64,000 nt of DNA. Origin: Pseudophaeobacter sp. EL27 (GTDB lineage: Bacteria > Pseudomonadota > Alphaproteobacteria > Rhodobacterales > Rhodobacteraceae). Positions 46,292 through 55,667 of this stretch are shown one piece after another (positions within the stretch are counted from its first letter, which is position 1; every line of letters begins with the position of its first letter). The DNA is taken from NCBI RefSeq assembly GCF_900313025.1, contig NZ_OMPQ01000009.1, forward strand, positions 548,782-612,781, given 5' to 3'. The notes beneath the pieces are model-generated. The model worked only from the letters and a program-made list of their open reading frames with translations. It ran no database searches and was not told the origin of the DNA. The position numbers and the translations under genes were made by a program.

Positions 46292-47908
46292 TCAGCAGAC
46301 GTTAAAACGATTCAGCACATTTCTGGTAACCTGCGCGACCGCTTTGTCCCCGCGAAGGAGACCAGCGATCCACTCTGTTGTGCCCGCATGAAAAACTGCG
46401 CCCTTGCCGCGCGAAAAACACACAATCATACCCGATCCGCGGTTTACCCGGGCCAATGTGACCTCATTCGTGTTGCCGTGCCGCAGTTCGGCGACAAATT
46501 TTGCGTCTTCATCTCCGACGAACAGCGTTTCACCATCGCCAGCAGCATCTTCACGCAGCCGGGCAAGACCGAGGCCGAGGATTTCCAAGCTCTCCGGCAA
46601 AAACTCTGCCGGTACGGGATGCGGTAAACCGTCCTCTATCCGGTATTGCAGCCCGTCAACTTCGTAGCCGAAGATCTTTGACTGTGCGCCCAGAATGTCC
46701 CCATAGCCAAGATTGGCATCCGCAAAGGCCCAATGATCTTCACGATAGATTGTAAAGCCACCGGCCCCCCGAGGGGCCAGGCCGCCAAAACCAGCGTACA
46801 GCCCTGATGTTGCATCAAGACCAAAGGTTGCCCGCCCCGGATAGCCGATCTCGGGCGCTTCCCAGGAGCTGGTCGTCAGATGCGAATGATCGGACCCAAA
46901 CAAAGGATCTTCGGCGCGCGCACGATATTTGTGGCATATCTGGCGGTCACCGGTGTCACTGATCCTGATCTGCCACATGAAGTTACCAGCGAAGCGCGCG
47001 ACATTTCCGCCTTGATCGACATAAGCGTCGATGGCCTGCCGCATGGGCCTGCTCCAATACTCGTCGTGACCTACGCAAATGACGCAAGGCACGTCCTTCA
47101 GCACAGAGGGATCCCGGTGCAGATCGCGCTGACTGAGAAACTCCAGCGCATACCCCTGTTCCTCCGCCCAATGCACAAAGGGGCGTTCATACATGGCCCA
47201 ACCTGCCGAGGCGTATTTTTTTGAATATCCCTGTTCCCAGGCCCATTCCATATGCGGATATAGCGGGACACCCTCGCCAGGCGGTTGCGTCGGCAATGTT
47301 CTGGGCGCACCAGCTGGAAGCGAGACCATGCCGCGCGCGAAGGGCCGCTGAACGCTCAGCTCTGGCGAGAACCTATTACTGACGCCATCAATAATTCCCT
47401 CGTAATGGTTCGACCCGCCCCAATCATTATATGCATTCCACGTTCCATCAGCGACCAGCAATACCGCGCGTCGGGTCTGATTGTGATCGGCGCGGATCAG
47501 GACCAAATGCTCTGCCGATGCACCGTCGCCTGCGGTCAGAACCAAGCGGCAAATACAAGAGGGCCAGTCCGGGTTCACTGGAATATGCGCAACCTCAGGC
47601 CAGCCGCACCCAAGGACAGATGCGTTCTCCGGGGTTTCTATCCAGCCCGCAGCAGCGGAGCCGGACCATAACAGCCGGGGTGTCAAACCGTCGCTCCAAA
47701 GATCAAGCCGGATGGTGCTTGCGGTGCTGATCGCGTGAACGCCAATGCTATCACCGGCCCCACACGAAAGACGGTCGGTATAACACCAAGCCTCAGGCAC
47801 CTGGTCACCGCGTGGCGTTTCATACCACTGACGCAATTGTACAGGTACGGCTGTGTCCCCTCGGGAGACAAAATTCGGATTTTGACTGAGGCGGTTCGTA
47901 CTTAACAT
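46292..47908 (-). CDS. N,N-dimethylformamidase large-subunit-like protein
   Basis: A 538-residue protein matching the conserved region of the dimethylformamidase beta-subunit family: LLVADGTWNAYNDWGGSNHY (residues ~150-170), SLPAGAPRTLP, VICVGHDEYWSRPMRQAID (about 268-286), GGNVARFAGNFMWQIR, and a late ARVNRGSGMIVCFSRGKGAV segment. Dimethylformamidase hydrolyses DMF to dimethylamine and formate; its metal site uses Tyr and Glu residues that I cannot place with certainty here. The small alpha subunit was not found. ATG 47908 (TGATG overlap with the aminotransferase stop) is better spaced from AGGG than the GTG at 47911. Confidence 0.8.
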   Translation of the reverse strand: MLSTNRLSQNPNFVSRGDTAVPVQLRQWYETPRGDQVPEAWCYTDRLSCGAGDSIGVHAISTASTIRLDLWSDGLTPRLLWSGSAAAGWIETPENASVLGCGWPEVAHIPVNPDWPSCICRLVLTAGDGASAEHLVLIRADHNQTRRAVLLVADGTWNAYNDWGGSNHYEGIIDGVSNRFSPELSVQRPFARGMVSLPAGAPRTLPTQPPGEGVPLYPHMEWAWEQGYSKKYASAGWAMYERPFVHWAEEQGYALEFLSQRDLHRDPSVLKDVPCVICVGHDEYWSRPMRQAIDAYVDQGGNVARFAGNFMWQIRISDTGDRQICHKYRARAEDPLFGSDHSHLTTSSWEAPEIGYPGRATFGLDATSGLYAGFGGLAPRGAGGFTIYREDHWAFADANLGYGDILGAQSKIFGYEVDGLQYRIEDGLPHPVPAEFLPESLEILGLGLARLREDAAGDGETLFVGDEDAKFVAELRHGNTNEVTLARVNRGSGMIVCFSRGKGAVFHAGTTEWIAGLLRGDKAVAQVTRNVLNRFNVC

Positions 47909-48843
47909 CACAGCCCTGTGCTCGCTGGTCCATCCGAAAGGAAATTCAGGTATTGGCCAACGTAGTCCATTCCCACCACTTTGGCGAAACCCTCCATTAT
48001 GCGACCAGTGACCGCCCCCGGAACACCGCCGCTATAGGGGGCACCGTTCAGCGACGCGACCGGGCATACGCAGAGGCTGGTTGAAGTGAAGAACGCTTCT
48101 TGTGCGCTCACAGCCATGTCATATGGCAAATCCTGTTCCCGGACAGGGATGCCCAAATCAATGCAAACATCAATCGCCACTTGTCGGCTGACACCCGCCA
48201 GAACGCAGTCTGTTGTCGGGGTCAGTACAACACCGTCCTGGACCACGAAGAAATTACAGCCCGCGCCTTCGGCGATATTCCCTTTAAAATCCGGCATCAG
48301 TGCCCAAGCGCCAGGATGGTAGGCAGAGATTTCTTTCTGCGCCAGTATCATGTTGAGATAGTTATTGGTTTTCGCATTGGGGTTGATCGCGCCCGGCGCA
48401 ATCCTGCACCGTTCAGTTAATCGCGCATCGATGCCATGTCTGAAAAACGGGGCTCTTGCCCGCAACGGTATAGGAATACAGTCAATAACAACCGTCGCCC
48501 CGGAATTCCGAGCAGGCTCCCCATCGAAATTCTGCAACCCGCCGGTCACCCGGAGTGTGACCCAATAATCTTCTCCCGGGCGCAGCATCGGCGAATTGTG
48601 CTCAACGAGGTTTAGGGTCGCCTCAAGCATCTCTTTGCGCGACATGCCTGCGTCGATCCTGGCGTAGGCAAGGCTTTCAATCAGCCGATCCATGTGTTCT
48701 TCAAGCTTGAAGATCTTGCCGTTGAAAGTTCGCCAAGTATCGAAAACGCTGTCTCCGTACACCAAACCGAGATCCCTTATGGAAACGGCAGCGTCTCTTT
48801 CGGGCACATACCGCCCGTTTACATAGGCAAATCGCTCAGACAC
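47908..48843 (-). CDS. Class IV aminotransferase (branched-chain/D-amino-acid type)
   Basis: A 311-residue fold-IV PLP enzyme. The Schiff-base lysine is in NPNAKTNNYLNMILAQ (about residue 166), the phosphate-binding glutamate in EGAGCNFFVV (about 203), and VFDTWRTFNGKIFKLEEHMDRL is the family start. GTG 48843 has AGGAGG 7 bases ahead. It overlaps the dimethylformamidase-like gene, so the two are translationally coupled and probably act on related nitrogen compounds. Substrate specificity cannot be read. Confidence 0.9.
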   Translation of the reverse strand: MSERFAYVNGRYVPERDAAVSIRDLGLVYGDSVFDTWRTFNGKIFKLEEHMDRLIESLAYARIDAGMSRKEMLEATLNLVEHNSPMLRPGEDYWVTLRVTGGLQNFDGEPARNSGATVVIDCIPIPLRARAPFFRHGIDARLTERCRIAPGAINPNAKTNNYLNMILAQKEISAYHPGAWALMPDFKGNIAEGAGCNFFVVQDGVVLTPTTDCVLAGVSRQVAIDVCIDLGIPVREQDLPYDMAVSAQEAFFTSTSLCVCPVASLNGAPYSGGVPGAVTGRIMEGFAKVVGMDYVGQYLNFLSDGPASTGL

Positions 48844-49112
48844 TTCGAATCCTCCTGCAGCGCATTTATACTCTTTGCAGTCAGGAAGCTCGGCGTCGGC
48901 TCTATTTGCGACATTGAATGCATGAAGGTGCTTTCTGCAAATGTCACTGCCTGCGGATACCTTTCCATAACTTGTCGGTCAAAGCGACAACCGTCCAGTA
49001 TGCGGATGACTGCAGTCAGCCCTAAGCAGCCTTTGCTCCAGCACCACACTTTCTGAAAGCAGACATTTGCAGTGCATAGCCGCAGTAGTCCTGATGCGGA
49101 CAAAGCGACCTT
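48844..49112. repeat. Gene-free stretch with TGTCYGCTT motif fragments
   Basis: No gene is seen. An AATGTCTGCTTTC-like sequence (inverse at 49055-49070) and a TGTCCGCTTTGGG copy at 49131, just inside the end of the following gene, face each other. Related TGTCCGCTT copies recur at 55703 and 55943. They look like pieces of a dispersed intergenic repeat. Confidence 0.35.
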
Positions 49113-50084
49113 TCACAAATTCGAAGTGTATGTCCGCTTTGGGTCGTGCGCATGTTGTTTTTTCCGGGTTCGGGTGGCCGACTCGTCAAATTGTTTCCGA
49201 TAACCACGAGCAAAAGTTTCAGGGTTATCATATCCGCAAAGTCTACTGACCTCGCTGATCCGATAGCTCGAATTCTGCAAAAGATTCTTGGCCTGCGACA
49301 AGCGGAGATAGCGGTAATATGCTGACGGAGTCTGCCCGAGATGCCGTTGAAACAATCGCGCCAGTGTCCATTCAGGTAAGTCGAGTTGGTTGCCAACCTC
49401 CGCGATACTGAGCGGATCGGAAATATGGGCAAGCATTAAGCCGACTGCGCGGCCAAGGTTGCGGTCCAGGCGCATGAGCGATGTCTCAGTCAGCATCCTT
49501 TGTTGAGGTCCAACATGTTCCGTTGGGCGATACGTCAGAATTTCAGCAACACGGCGAGAAAGATCGCGGCTGTTGAACCGCGCAATCAGTGCAAGCGTCA
49601 TGTCAAATGTCGCCACCCCACCTGCGCTAGAGCAGCGGTTTTCGGATAAATCGAACAACCTGTCTGCAAACATCTGATCGGCATAGGCCTCGCGGTAGCC
49701 GCGCAATGCTTCAAAATGCACGGCGGCGGGCGCATTGGGAAGCAAGCCCGCTTCGGCAAAAATCATCGCGCCAGTGTCAACGCATCCCATCATCGATCCG
49801 GATCTTGCCTTGGTGCGCAGCCACGCCAAAAGCGGTTTTGCCAGTGCCTGTTCAGGCGCGTAGGACGACACCATGAGGACGATATCAGCGCGTTGATCGT
49901 CCAGCTGGATGGATTGCAATTCAAACCCACTCGAGCTGCTAACCAGGCCGCCATTCGCCGTCAAAACACGCCAGTTCCAAACCCGCGTGCCAAGCTCCCG
50001 ATTGGCCACACGCAACGGCTCGGTGATCAGGGTGAGGGACAGAATGGGAAAATTTTGGGTTAGAACAATATCAACTTGGATCAT
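49113..50084 (-). CDS. GlxA-type AraC-family transcriptional regulator
   Basis: 323 residues: N-terminal DJ-1/PfpI-like amidase fold (about 1-185, with IVLMVSSYAPEQAL and a GCVDTGAMIFAEAGLL nucleophile-elbow-like segment) and a C-terminal AraC double helix-turn-helix (about 215-310; LARLFQRHLGQTPSAYYRYL, ISEVSRLCGYDNPETFARGY). This class includes regulators of glycine betaine, carnitine and choline use (GbdR, CdhR types). It is divergent from the gamma-butyrobetaine-hydroxylase-like gene across 100 bp, which fits control of quaternary-amine or similar catabolism; the effector is inferred only. Confidence 0.9.
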   Translation of the reverse strand: MIQVDIVLTQNFPILSLTLITEPLRVANRELGTRVWNWRVLTANGGLVSSSSGFELQSIQLDDQRADIVLMVSSYAPEQALAKPLLAWLRTKARSGSMMGCVDTGAMIFAEAGLLPNAPAAVHFEALRGYREAYADQMFADRLFDLSENRCSSAGGVATFDMTLALIARFNSRDLSRRVAEILTYRPTEHVGPQQRMLTETSLMRLDRNLGRAVGLMLAHISDPLSIAEVGNQLDLPEWTLARLFQRHLGQTPSAYYRYLRLSQAKNLLQNSSYRISEVSRLCGYDNPETFARGYRKQFDESATRTRKKQHAHDPKRTYTSNL

Positions 50085-50184
50085 AATCCGCCCCGCTCAT
50101 CTGTGGATTTTGATCAAGCAATTGCCTTTTACTGTCAAGAAGATTGCAGTCCCTAGGGCTAATCTCACGTCAGGAGGACCTTTG

Positions 50185-51360
50185 ATGTCAGATTTGCCCA
50201 CGACCCCGGATTTCGATAGTTGGCCTGTGACGGAAACCGTGCAGACGGCGACACTCACAGAGCATGGTTTGCGCATTACTTGGTCTGATGGGCGCAGCAG
50301 TGACCACCATGTTTTGCTGTTGCGTGAAAACAGTCCCGACCCAGTCACAACGCACCCCAAGGCCCGAGAGATGGCAATCGCCCCGACAGATATCGCCGAC
50401 GATGTGAGCATCACAAAGGCGGAAATCCTGACGTCTGGCGCAATCCGGGTGACTTTCTCGGACGGAATAGAAACGGCCTATCATCCGGGGTGGTTGTTTG
50501 GGGCGGCGTGGTTTGGACCGGAACCCACGAAACCAGTCGTTACGTGGAACGCCACCGAGCAACCCGAGCCCCCAACTTTTGATGGCCCTGTAGCCCTGAA
50601 AACCCCCGAGGTCTTCCTGCAATGGCTGGAGGCCCTGCGCGACTATGGCGTGGCGCGGTTGCGCAATCTGCCACAGCAAGACGGGTTGCTGGAACAGATC
50701 GTGACGATGATTGGCCCGATCCGAGAAAGCAATTTCGGACGTCAATATGTTCTTGAAATAAAGGATGATCCAGACAGCCAAGCCTATACCTCGGGCAGCC
50801 TGCTTCAGCACATTGATCTGCCAACACGTGAATTGCCGTTTGGCCTTCAGTTCCTCTACACGCGGGACAACACCACAACAGGCGGCGAAGGCATCTACGT
50901 AGATGCCTACCGGATCGCGGAAGATATGCGACACGCCGAACCCGAGCACTTTCAATCGCTGATCACCGATGTCTGGGAATACAACAATCGCGCCAGGACA
51001 TCAGACTATCGCGGCAAAGGCCCGGTTGTAGAAACCGATGCCAATGGCGCGCTAACCGGAGTGCGATACAATACCTTCCTACGCGCCCCGATGAAGGCTC
51101 CGTTGGACATACAGGCGCGCGCATACAAAGCCTATCGTGCATTCTGCGCACGCGCGCAAGATCCGTCATATCAAATGAAAATTCGCTATGAAGCTGGCGA
51201 TTTTTTGGCCTTCGACAATCGGCGCGCGCTGCATGGCCGCGCCGGATACGACGCCAAAGGCGGATCACGCTTTATCGAAGGCATCTATGCGGATCGCGAT
51301 GATCTTCATTCCCGCATCCGTACCACCAAACGCCAACTTCGTACCAAAAGCACCACTTGA
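50185..51360 (+). CDS. Gamma-butyrobetaine hydroxylase-like 2-oxoglutarate dioxygenase (first copy)
   Basis: 391-residue Fe(II)/2-oxoglutarate oxygenase. Iron ligands are H209 and D211 (LQHIDLP) and H350 (ALHGRAG); the final Arg for 2-oxoglutarate follows in the GSRFIEG region. The N-terminal 110 residues have the small beta domain of the BBOX family (GLRITWSDGRSSDHH, IRVTFSDGIETAYHPGWL) but lack the zinc-binding cysteines. ATG 50185 has AGGAGG 8 bases ahead; the longer frame back to 49909 lies inside the divergent regulator. An aldolase-type gene follows 14 bp later. Substrate unknown; a carnitine-type or trimethyllysine-like compound is possible. Confidence 0.85.
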   Translation: MSDLPTTPDFDSWPVTETVQTATLTEHGLRITWSDGRSSDHHVLLLRENSPDPVTTHPKAREMAIAPTDIADDVSITKAEILTSGAIRVTFSDGIETAYHPGWLFGAAWFGPEPTKPVVTWNATEQPEPPTFDGPVALKTPEVFLQWLEALRDYGVARLRNLPQQDGLLEQIVTMIGPIRESNFGRQYVLEIKDDPDSQAYTSGSLLQHIDLPTRELPFGLQFLYTRDNTTTGGEGIYVDAYRIAEDMRHAEPEHFQSLITDVWEYNNRARTSDYRGKGPVVETDANGALTGVRYNTFLRAPMKAPLDIQARAYKAYRAFCARAQDPSYQMKIRYEAGDFLAFDNRRALHGRAGYDAKGGSRFIEGIYADRDDLHSRIRTTKRQLRTKSTT

Positions 51361-51374
51361 GAAAGGAATCCTTT

Positions 51375-52139
51375 ATGACCGCCACTCTAGCCACATCATC
51401 GCGTACTTGCTCGGACGCCGAATGGCAAGCGCGCGTCGACCTTGCCGCGCTGTTCCGAATTGTCGCCCATTACGGAATGTCTGATCTCGCCAACGGTGCA
51501 ATTTGCGCGCGCGTTCCGGATCAGCCAGATCACTATCTTGTCCACCCTTACGGGATGTTCTGGGAAGAGGCACGCGCCTCGGACATGGTCAAGATCAATG
51601 CAGATGGTCAGCCCGTCGATCCGGATGCGCCCTGGCTTAATGATGGGGTGCAGAACCTATGTCAGTGGATATTGGGCTCACGCAACGACGCGAACTTCTT
51701 TGTTCATGGGCATGAAGAAGAGGTGATGGCGGTTGGCTCCATCGAGGACGGAATTTTGCCGCTCAACCAACCGGCAGTCTATCTGGGCAATATTACGGGC
51801 TACATCGAATACGAATTCGAAGAGGACGACGCCTTTGGAGATCATTTTGTTGGCCAATTTAGCAATAACCAGATCCTGATAAGTCGCAACCACGGATACT
51901 ACGCATTGGGTGAAACCGCGGCGGCTGCGTTCTTCCGAGCCTACTTCCTTCGCCAAACCTGCTCCACGCAGATCAAGACACTTTCCATGGGGCGAGAATT
52001 GCATCTGATCGACCCCCAGAAAGTAGCGCGATACCAAGATCAAATGGCGGCATCGGAACACTACAACTACAATGGCAAAACTGAATGGCCGGGGCTAATC
52101 CGAATGCTTGACAAACGAGATGCGGATTACGCGACCTAA
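51375..52139 (+). CDS. Class II aldolase/adducin-family protein
   Basis: 254 residues. Zinc ligands are H111 and H113 (FFVHGHEEEVMAV) and H173 (RNHGYYALGET), as in fuculose-phosphate-aldolase-type proteins; the family also includes decarboxylases and dehydratases. ATG 51375 with AAAGGAATCC upstream gives MTATLATSSRTCSDAEW. It lies 14 bp after the first dioxygenase gene, so the two share a transcript: a hydroxylated product could be split or decarboxylated by this enzyme. The 213 bp to the convergent dehydrogenase gene hold a 7-bp GC hairpin (52162-52179) and nothing more. Confidence 0.85.
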   Translation: MTATLATSSRTCSDAEWQARVDLAALFRIVAHYGMSDLANGAICARVPDQPDHYLVHPYGMFWEEARASDMVKINADGQPVDPDAPWLNDGVQNLCQWILGSRNDANFFVHGHEEEVMAVGSIEDGILPLNQPAVYLGNITGYIEYEFEEDDAFGDHFVGQFSNNQILISRNHGYYALGETAAAAFFRAYFLRQTCSTQIKTLSMGRELHLIDPQKVARYQDQMAASEHYNYNGKTEWPGLIRMLDKRDADYAT

Positions 52140-52352
52140 CCAGTCATTGAGATGGTCGGTGGAGGGCGAAGCCGCCCTCAAGCCGGCCACAAAATCTTTT
52201 GACTGTGGACTTTCGCTACACAGCCAACAGGAGGAACTTTGGGCTCGAAGCGGTCATTATTCAGTATACATGCTCTCGAGAAAGCTAGCCTTGCTCCCGG
52301 TTGGGATAGTGTCCATTTCCAAGTCCAGAAAAAAAAGACGTGTCTGATCCAT

Positions 52353-53468
52353 CTACAACGAGGAGTTTGGCTGCAAGTTGAGGAGAACAGCGTGCGTGAT
52401 CTGCGCTGTACTTGCATTTCCACCTAAATCCAGCGGTAATAGTCCGGCAAGAAGAACACGTTCCACGGCTTGTTCTATGGAACGCGCAGCTGGAGCAACT
52501 CCAAAGCCATACTCGAACATCATGCCAACCGAGAGGATGGCCCCGATGGGGTTGGCGATGCCTTGTCCGGAAATATCCGGAGCACTGCCATGGGTTGGCT
52601 CATAAATCCCGCCCTTTACGGGACGATCAGCTTGGGCTACCGCTGGCAAGGTCGCCGAGGGAAGCATACCCAAAGACCCAGACACCACGGCAACCAGATC
52701 CGACATGAGGTCGCCAAATAGATTGTCGGCCAAGAGCACGTCAAAGTTCCGTGGGGCGCGGGCTACGGCATAGAGCGCGTAGTCCATCAAAAGGTGGTCA
52801 AGTTTGACATCAGGGAACTCCTCGCGCCCAATCCGGTCGACAGTTTCACGCCAAAGCCTGCCGCTCTCCATGACATTCGACTTGTCCAGGGATGTGACAT
52901 GATTCCGCCGCCCGCGTGCGGCCTCGAAGGCACAGCGGGCAATACGCTCAACCTCGTGTGTTCGGTATTCGCTGATCTCAAAGGCGCGGGTTTGACCATC
53001 GGGAAGGACCTCACGGCCCCGTGGCTCGCCATAATAAATCCCGCCCGCGTTTTCCCGCACCACCAGAAGATCAGCCCCATCCACAACATCCTTTCGGTAG
53101 GGGGTCCGGGACAGCAGGGGCTTCCATGACCTTGCCGGTCGCAGGGCATTGAACACATCCAGCTCAATCCGCAGACGCGTCAGACCATCTGTCTCGGTGA
53201 TGGGGCCATCTACTCGGATGCTGTCCCACTTTGGCCCGCCAACGGCACCCACCAGCACGGCGTCCGCAGCACGCGCCTTGGCCGCAACACCGTCGGTGCA
53301 AAAAGTGCCGTGTGCATCCCAAGAAACCCCACCAAGAAGATCTTCTTCGATTTCAATGGGCACATCGAATTGAGCCGCTGTGTGGCGCAGTACTTCCAGC
53401 CCGCTGGTGACAACTTCCGGCCCGATGTGATCTCCTCCGAGAGCCAGAATTTTGAACGGGCCGCTCAT
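52353..53468 (-). CDS. 3-Isopropylmalate dehydrogenase-like (beta-decarboxylating) dehydrogenase
   Basis: 371 residues of the LeuB/TtuC/Icd family: ILALGGDHIGPEVV, VLVGAVGGPKWDSI (about 74-87), the Arg triad RIELDVFNALRPAR, HVTSLDKSNVMES (catalytic Lys), MDYALYAV, DNLFGDLMSDL and HGSAPDISGQGIANPIGAIL. Such enzymes oxidise and decarboxylate 2-hydroxyacids with NAD. No leuC/leuD lie nearby, and the gene is coupled by a 4-bp overlap to a dioxygenase gene, so a catabolic paralogue rather than the leucine enzyme is likely. Confidence 0.88.
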   Translation of the reverse strand: MSGPFKILALGGDHIGPEVVTSGLEVLRHTAAQFDVPIEIEEDLLGGVSWDAHGTFCTDGVAAKARAADAVLVGAVGGPKWDSIRVDGPITETDGLTRLRIELDVFNALRPARSWKPLLSRTPYRKDVVDGADLLVVRENAGGIYYGEPRGREVLPDGQTRAFEISEYRTHEVERIARCAFEAARGRRNHVTSLDKSNVMESGRLWRETVDRIGREEFPDVKLDHLLMDYALYAVARAPRNFDVLLADNLFGDLMSDLVAVVSGSLGMLPSATLPAVAQADRPVKGGIYEPTHGSAPDISGQGIANPIGAILSVGMMFEYGFGVAPAARSIEQAVERVLLAGLLPLDLGGNASTAQITHAVLLNLQPNSSL

Positions 53469-54658
53469 CCTGCCATACCCTGGCGCAGAACCATATGCAT
53501 AGCATCCGGGTCAAGATCCCTCTGCAGCAAGCGCAGGCTGGAATGAAAGTCGTCCAGATCCACCGAGGATGTCAGAACCGCCCGTGGCGGCGTTTCTGGG
53601 GTAAACCCTGTCCGGCCATGCAGCAGCCGCTGGTTGTCGAACAGCAACCCTTCTCCCGCTTTCAAGTCCAGGGTCAGGCAGAGGTCCTCATCGTAGAGTA
53701 TCGTAAAAAGCCGTTTCAGAGCACGATATGCAGGAACAACCTGATCAGCGGGCACATCCAGGGGTGAGATTTGCCGTTCGTTCATCCGCACACCGCAAAC
53801 TTCTCCCTGTTCGTCCAGCTGAATGACCGGCAAGCGGGATTTGTACCAGCGTTCGTTGCCATGGCTATTGTCGCCGGGGTCAAAGCGCTGACAGGTAATC
53901 TGCATACTGCACAGCATGTCAAAATCTTCGGGCCAGCTTTCCTTCAGCCGCCGCACCGCCTCAAACCCGTCTACCAGTGTGGAGGCACCTCCGTTCGAGC
54001 TGGGATGCAGAACTTGAAAAACAGTAACCCCTATTGCAGCATAGCGGTAGGGCTCGTCCATATGCGGATCAAGTGGGCCTGTGGTATCCCCCACATTGGT
54101 AACGGTTTTCTTTGTTTTAAGTGTGTAAGTTCCAAAATGCGTCTGCCTTTGCGCGCCAACCAGGTCGATCATCCGCGAGCGCTCTGCACTGTCTTTGGGG
54201 GCATCGGTGATCTTGCAAAACCCATAGTCCCTTACGGCTTCCAGAATACGCAGCCTGGCCGCAGGATCAGCTTCTGCTTCAGCCAGTGAACCGCTGGGCG
54301 GATGTGCGGCAATGGTCGCATCCCATAGGACTGGAGCCAGGCGCCTGCTGGCGCGCTCGGTGTCCGAATAGCAATGATTGCGCAGCCACCGGGCTGGATA
54401 TTCCGACCGGTGCCCATCCGGCCAAACCACCCGCACTGCGGTATCTGCAAAATCGACACCTGATAGTGTGATCGTCTCGTCAAAGTGCTGCAAACGGATG
54501 CCGCGCACCCCTGTCTCCGGTGTTCCGCATTCCGGGCACCAGCATTGGTGCCGTAGCCAGATAGCGTGAAAGCGGCTTTCATGGCCGTCCCCCCATTGGA
54601 CAGCCAAAAGACCGTTTTGAGAGGTGACTGATCGGATGCTGTGGCGTTCAGTTCGCAT
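53465..54658 (-). CDS. Gamma-butyrobetaine hydroxylase-like dioxygenase with zinc domain (second copy)
   Basis: 397 residues and complete by comparison with BBOX1-type enzymes: N-terminal zinc ligands C39, C41, C44 (HQCWCPECGT) and H83 (PDGHRSEYP); iron ligands H199, D201 (DPHMDEPY) and H347 (LLHGRTG), positions nearly identical to the human enzyme. It hydroxylates a substrate with 2-oxoglutarate and oxygen; gamma-butyrobetaine or trimethyllysine are family substrates. ATG 54658 is chosen from homology. Its end overlaps the LeuB-like gene by 4 bp. Divergent from a LysR gene with a dyad between them. Confidence 0.88.
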   Translation of the reverse strand: MRTERHSIRSVTSQNGLLAVQWGDGHESRFHAIWLRHQCWCPECGTPETGVRGIRLQHFDETITLSGVDFADTAVRVVWPDGHRSEYPARWLRNHCYSDTERASRRLAPVLWDATIAAHPPSGSLAEAEADPAARLRILEAVRDYGFCKITDAPKDSAERSRMIDLVGAQRQTHFGTYTLKTKKTVTNVGDTTGPLDPHMDEPYRYAAIGVTVFQVLHPSSNGGASTLVDGFEAVRRLKESWPEDFDMLCSMQITCQRFDPGDNSHGNERWYKSRLPVIQLDEQGEVCGVRMNERQISPLDVPADQVVPAYRALKRLFTILYDEDLCLTLDLKAGEGLLFDNQRLLHGRTGFTPETPPRAVLTSSVDLDDFHSSLRLLQRDLDPDAMHMVLRQGMAG

Positions 54659-54701
54659 GATTTTGTTCCTGTGAGTTTCCTGTCGGCCATAAGGCAGCGA
54701 C

Positions 54702-54722
54702 GGAATTGATTTGACAAATTCC
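54702..54722. promoter_or_regulatory. Dyad between the second dioxygenase gene and its LysR regulator
   Basis: GGAATT-N9-AATTCC lies midway in the 109-bp divergent gap, the normal operator position for LysR proteins. TTGACA overlaps its centre and could be a -35 element. Binding is inferred. Confidence 0.45.
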
Positions 54723-54767
54723 AATTTATCACAAGATGGTTGAGCTGCCCTCAACTATGGAAGCCCT

Positions 54768-55667
54768 ATGCTGCCCGACCCCAGAGATCCATCTTATCTT
54801 GGCGCATTGATCTATTTTCATCATGCCGCCGAAGCATTGAGTTTTTCGCGTGCTGCGCGTGCTCTTAACGTGACGCCTTCAGCAGTTAGCCACCGTATTA
54901 CCGCATTGGAAATGGCATTGGGAAAACGCCTATTTGAGAGGCGCGTGAGAGAAGTTCACCTGACGCAGGACGGCAACGAACTGGCAAAGGCAACGGCAAG
55001 GGTCTGGAAGGAACTTCAGGGTGTTACCGAACGATTGATCGCTCAGGAGGTGCTGCGGGTATCTGTTGGTCCATATTTGTCGTCGCAATGGTTGCTTCCG
55101 CGCCTCGGGAAGTTTGAGGCGCAACATCCTAGCTTGCGTATTGATTTGATCCACACGATCGGACAACCGGACTCCCGTTTGGCAGACATTTCGATTATCT
55201 GGTCCGAGCAGGAAGATCCTAAATCAAAAACTTCACAGTTGTTCGACACAAAAGCCATTCCGGTGGCAGCGCCCGGATTGCAAGTTGATGATGCCTTTTG
55301 GGATGGGAACTTTACTCCGATCCATTACCGGGACCGCAGCACCTGGCGTCATTGGCTTTCGGCGATCGGAGCACCAACAAACTTTGCAGATCGAGGCGAG
55401 ATTCTGGAAGAACCTCATATTGTTCTGGAGGCCGCTGCTTATGGTCGGGGCATTGCAATTGGCTTCCTGCCCTTCATCGGAAAGTTTTTTGAACAAGGCC
55501 GACTTGTTCCCTTGGGATCGAAAACCGTCGTTTCTAGCCGAGGCTACCGAATGGTTGTCAACACAAGCGAACGACCGATGGCTGACCTATTTGCTGATTG
55601 GGTCAGCCGCCAAGCCAAAGAGGAGGTGATTTCAGCGCCAACCGAGGCAACATATGGGTCAAGTTGA
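54768..55667 (+). CDS. LysR-family regulator (GcvA-like)
   Basis: 299 residues: helix-turn-helix at about 12-70 (FHHAAEALSFSRAARALNVTPSAVSHRITALE), then an effector domain with SSQWLLPRLGKFEAQHPSLRIDL and YGRGIAIGFLPFI. The sequence resembles GcvA-type regulators. It is divergent from the dioxygenase-dehydrogenase pair and is their probable regulator. ATG 54768 has GAAGCC upstream but no strong ribosome-binding site. Confidence 0.92.
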   Translation: MLPDPRDPSYLGALIYFHHAAEALSFSRAARALNVTPSAVSHRITALEMALGKRLFERRVREVHLTQDGNELAKATARVWKELQGVTERLIAQEVLRVSVGPYLSSQWLLPRLGKFEAQHPSLRIDLIHTIGQPDSRLADISIIWSEQEDPKSKTSQLFDTKAIPVAAPGLQVDDAFWDGNFTPIHYRDRSTWRHWLSAIGAPTNFADRGEILEEPHIVLEAAAYGRGIAIGFLPFIGKFFEQGRLVPLGSKTVVSSRGYRMVVNTSERPMADLFADWVSRQAKEEVISAPTEATYGSS

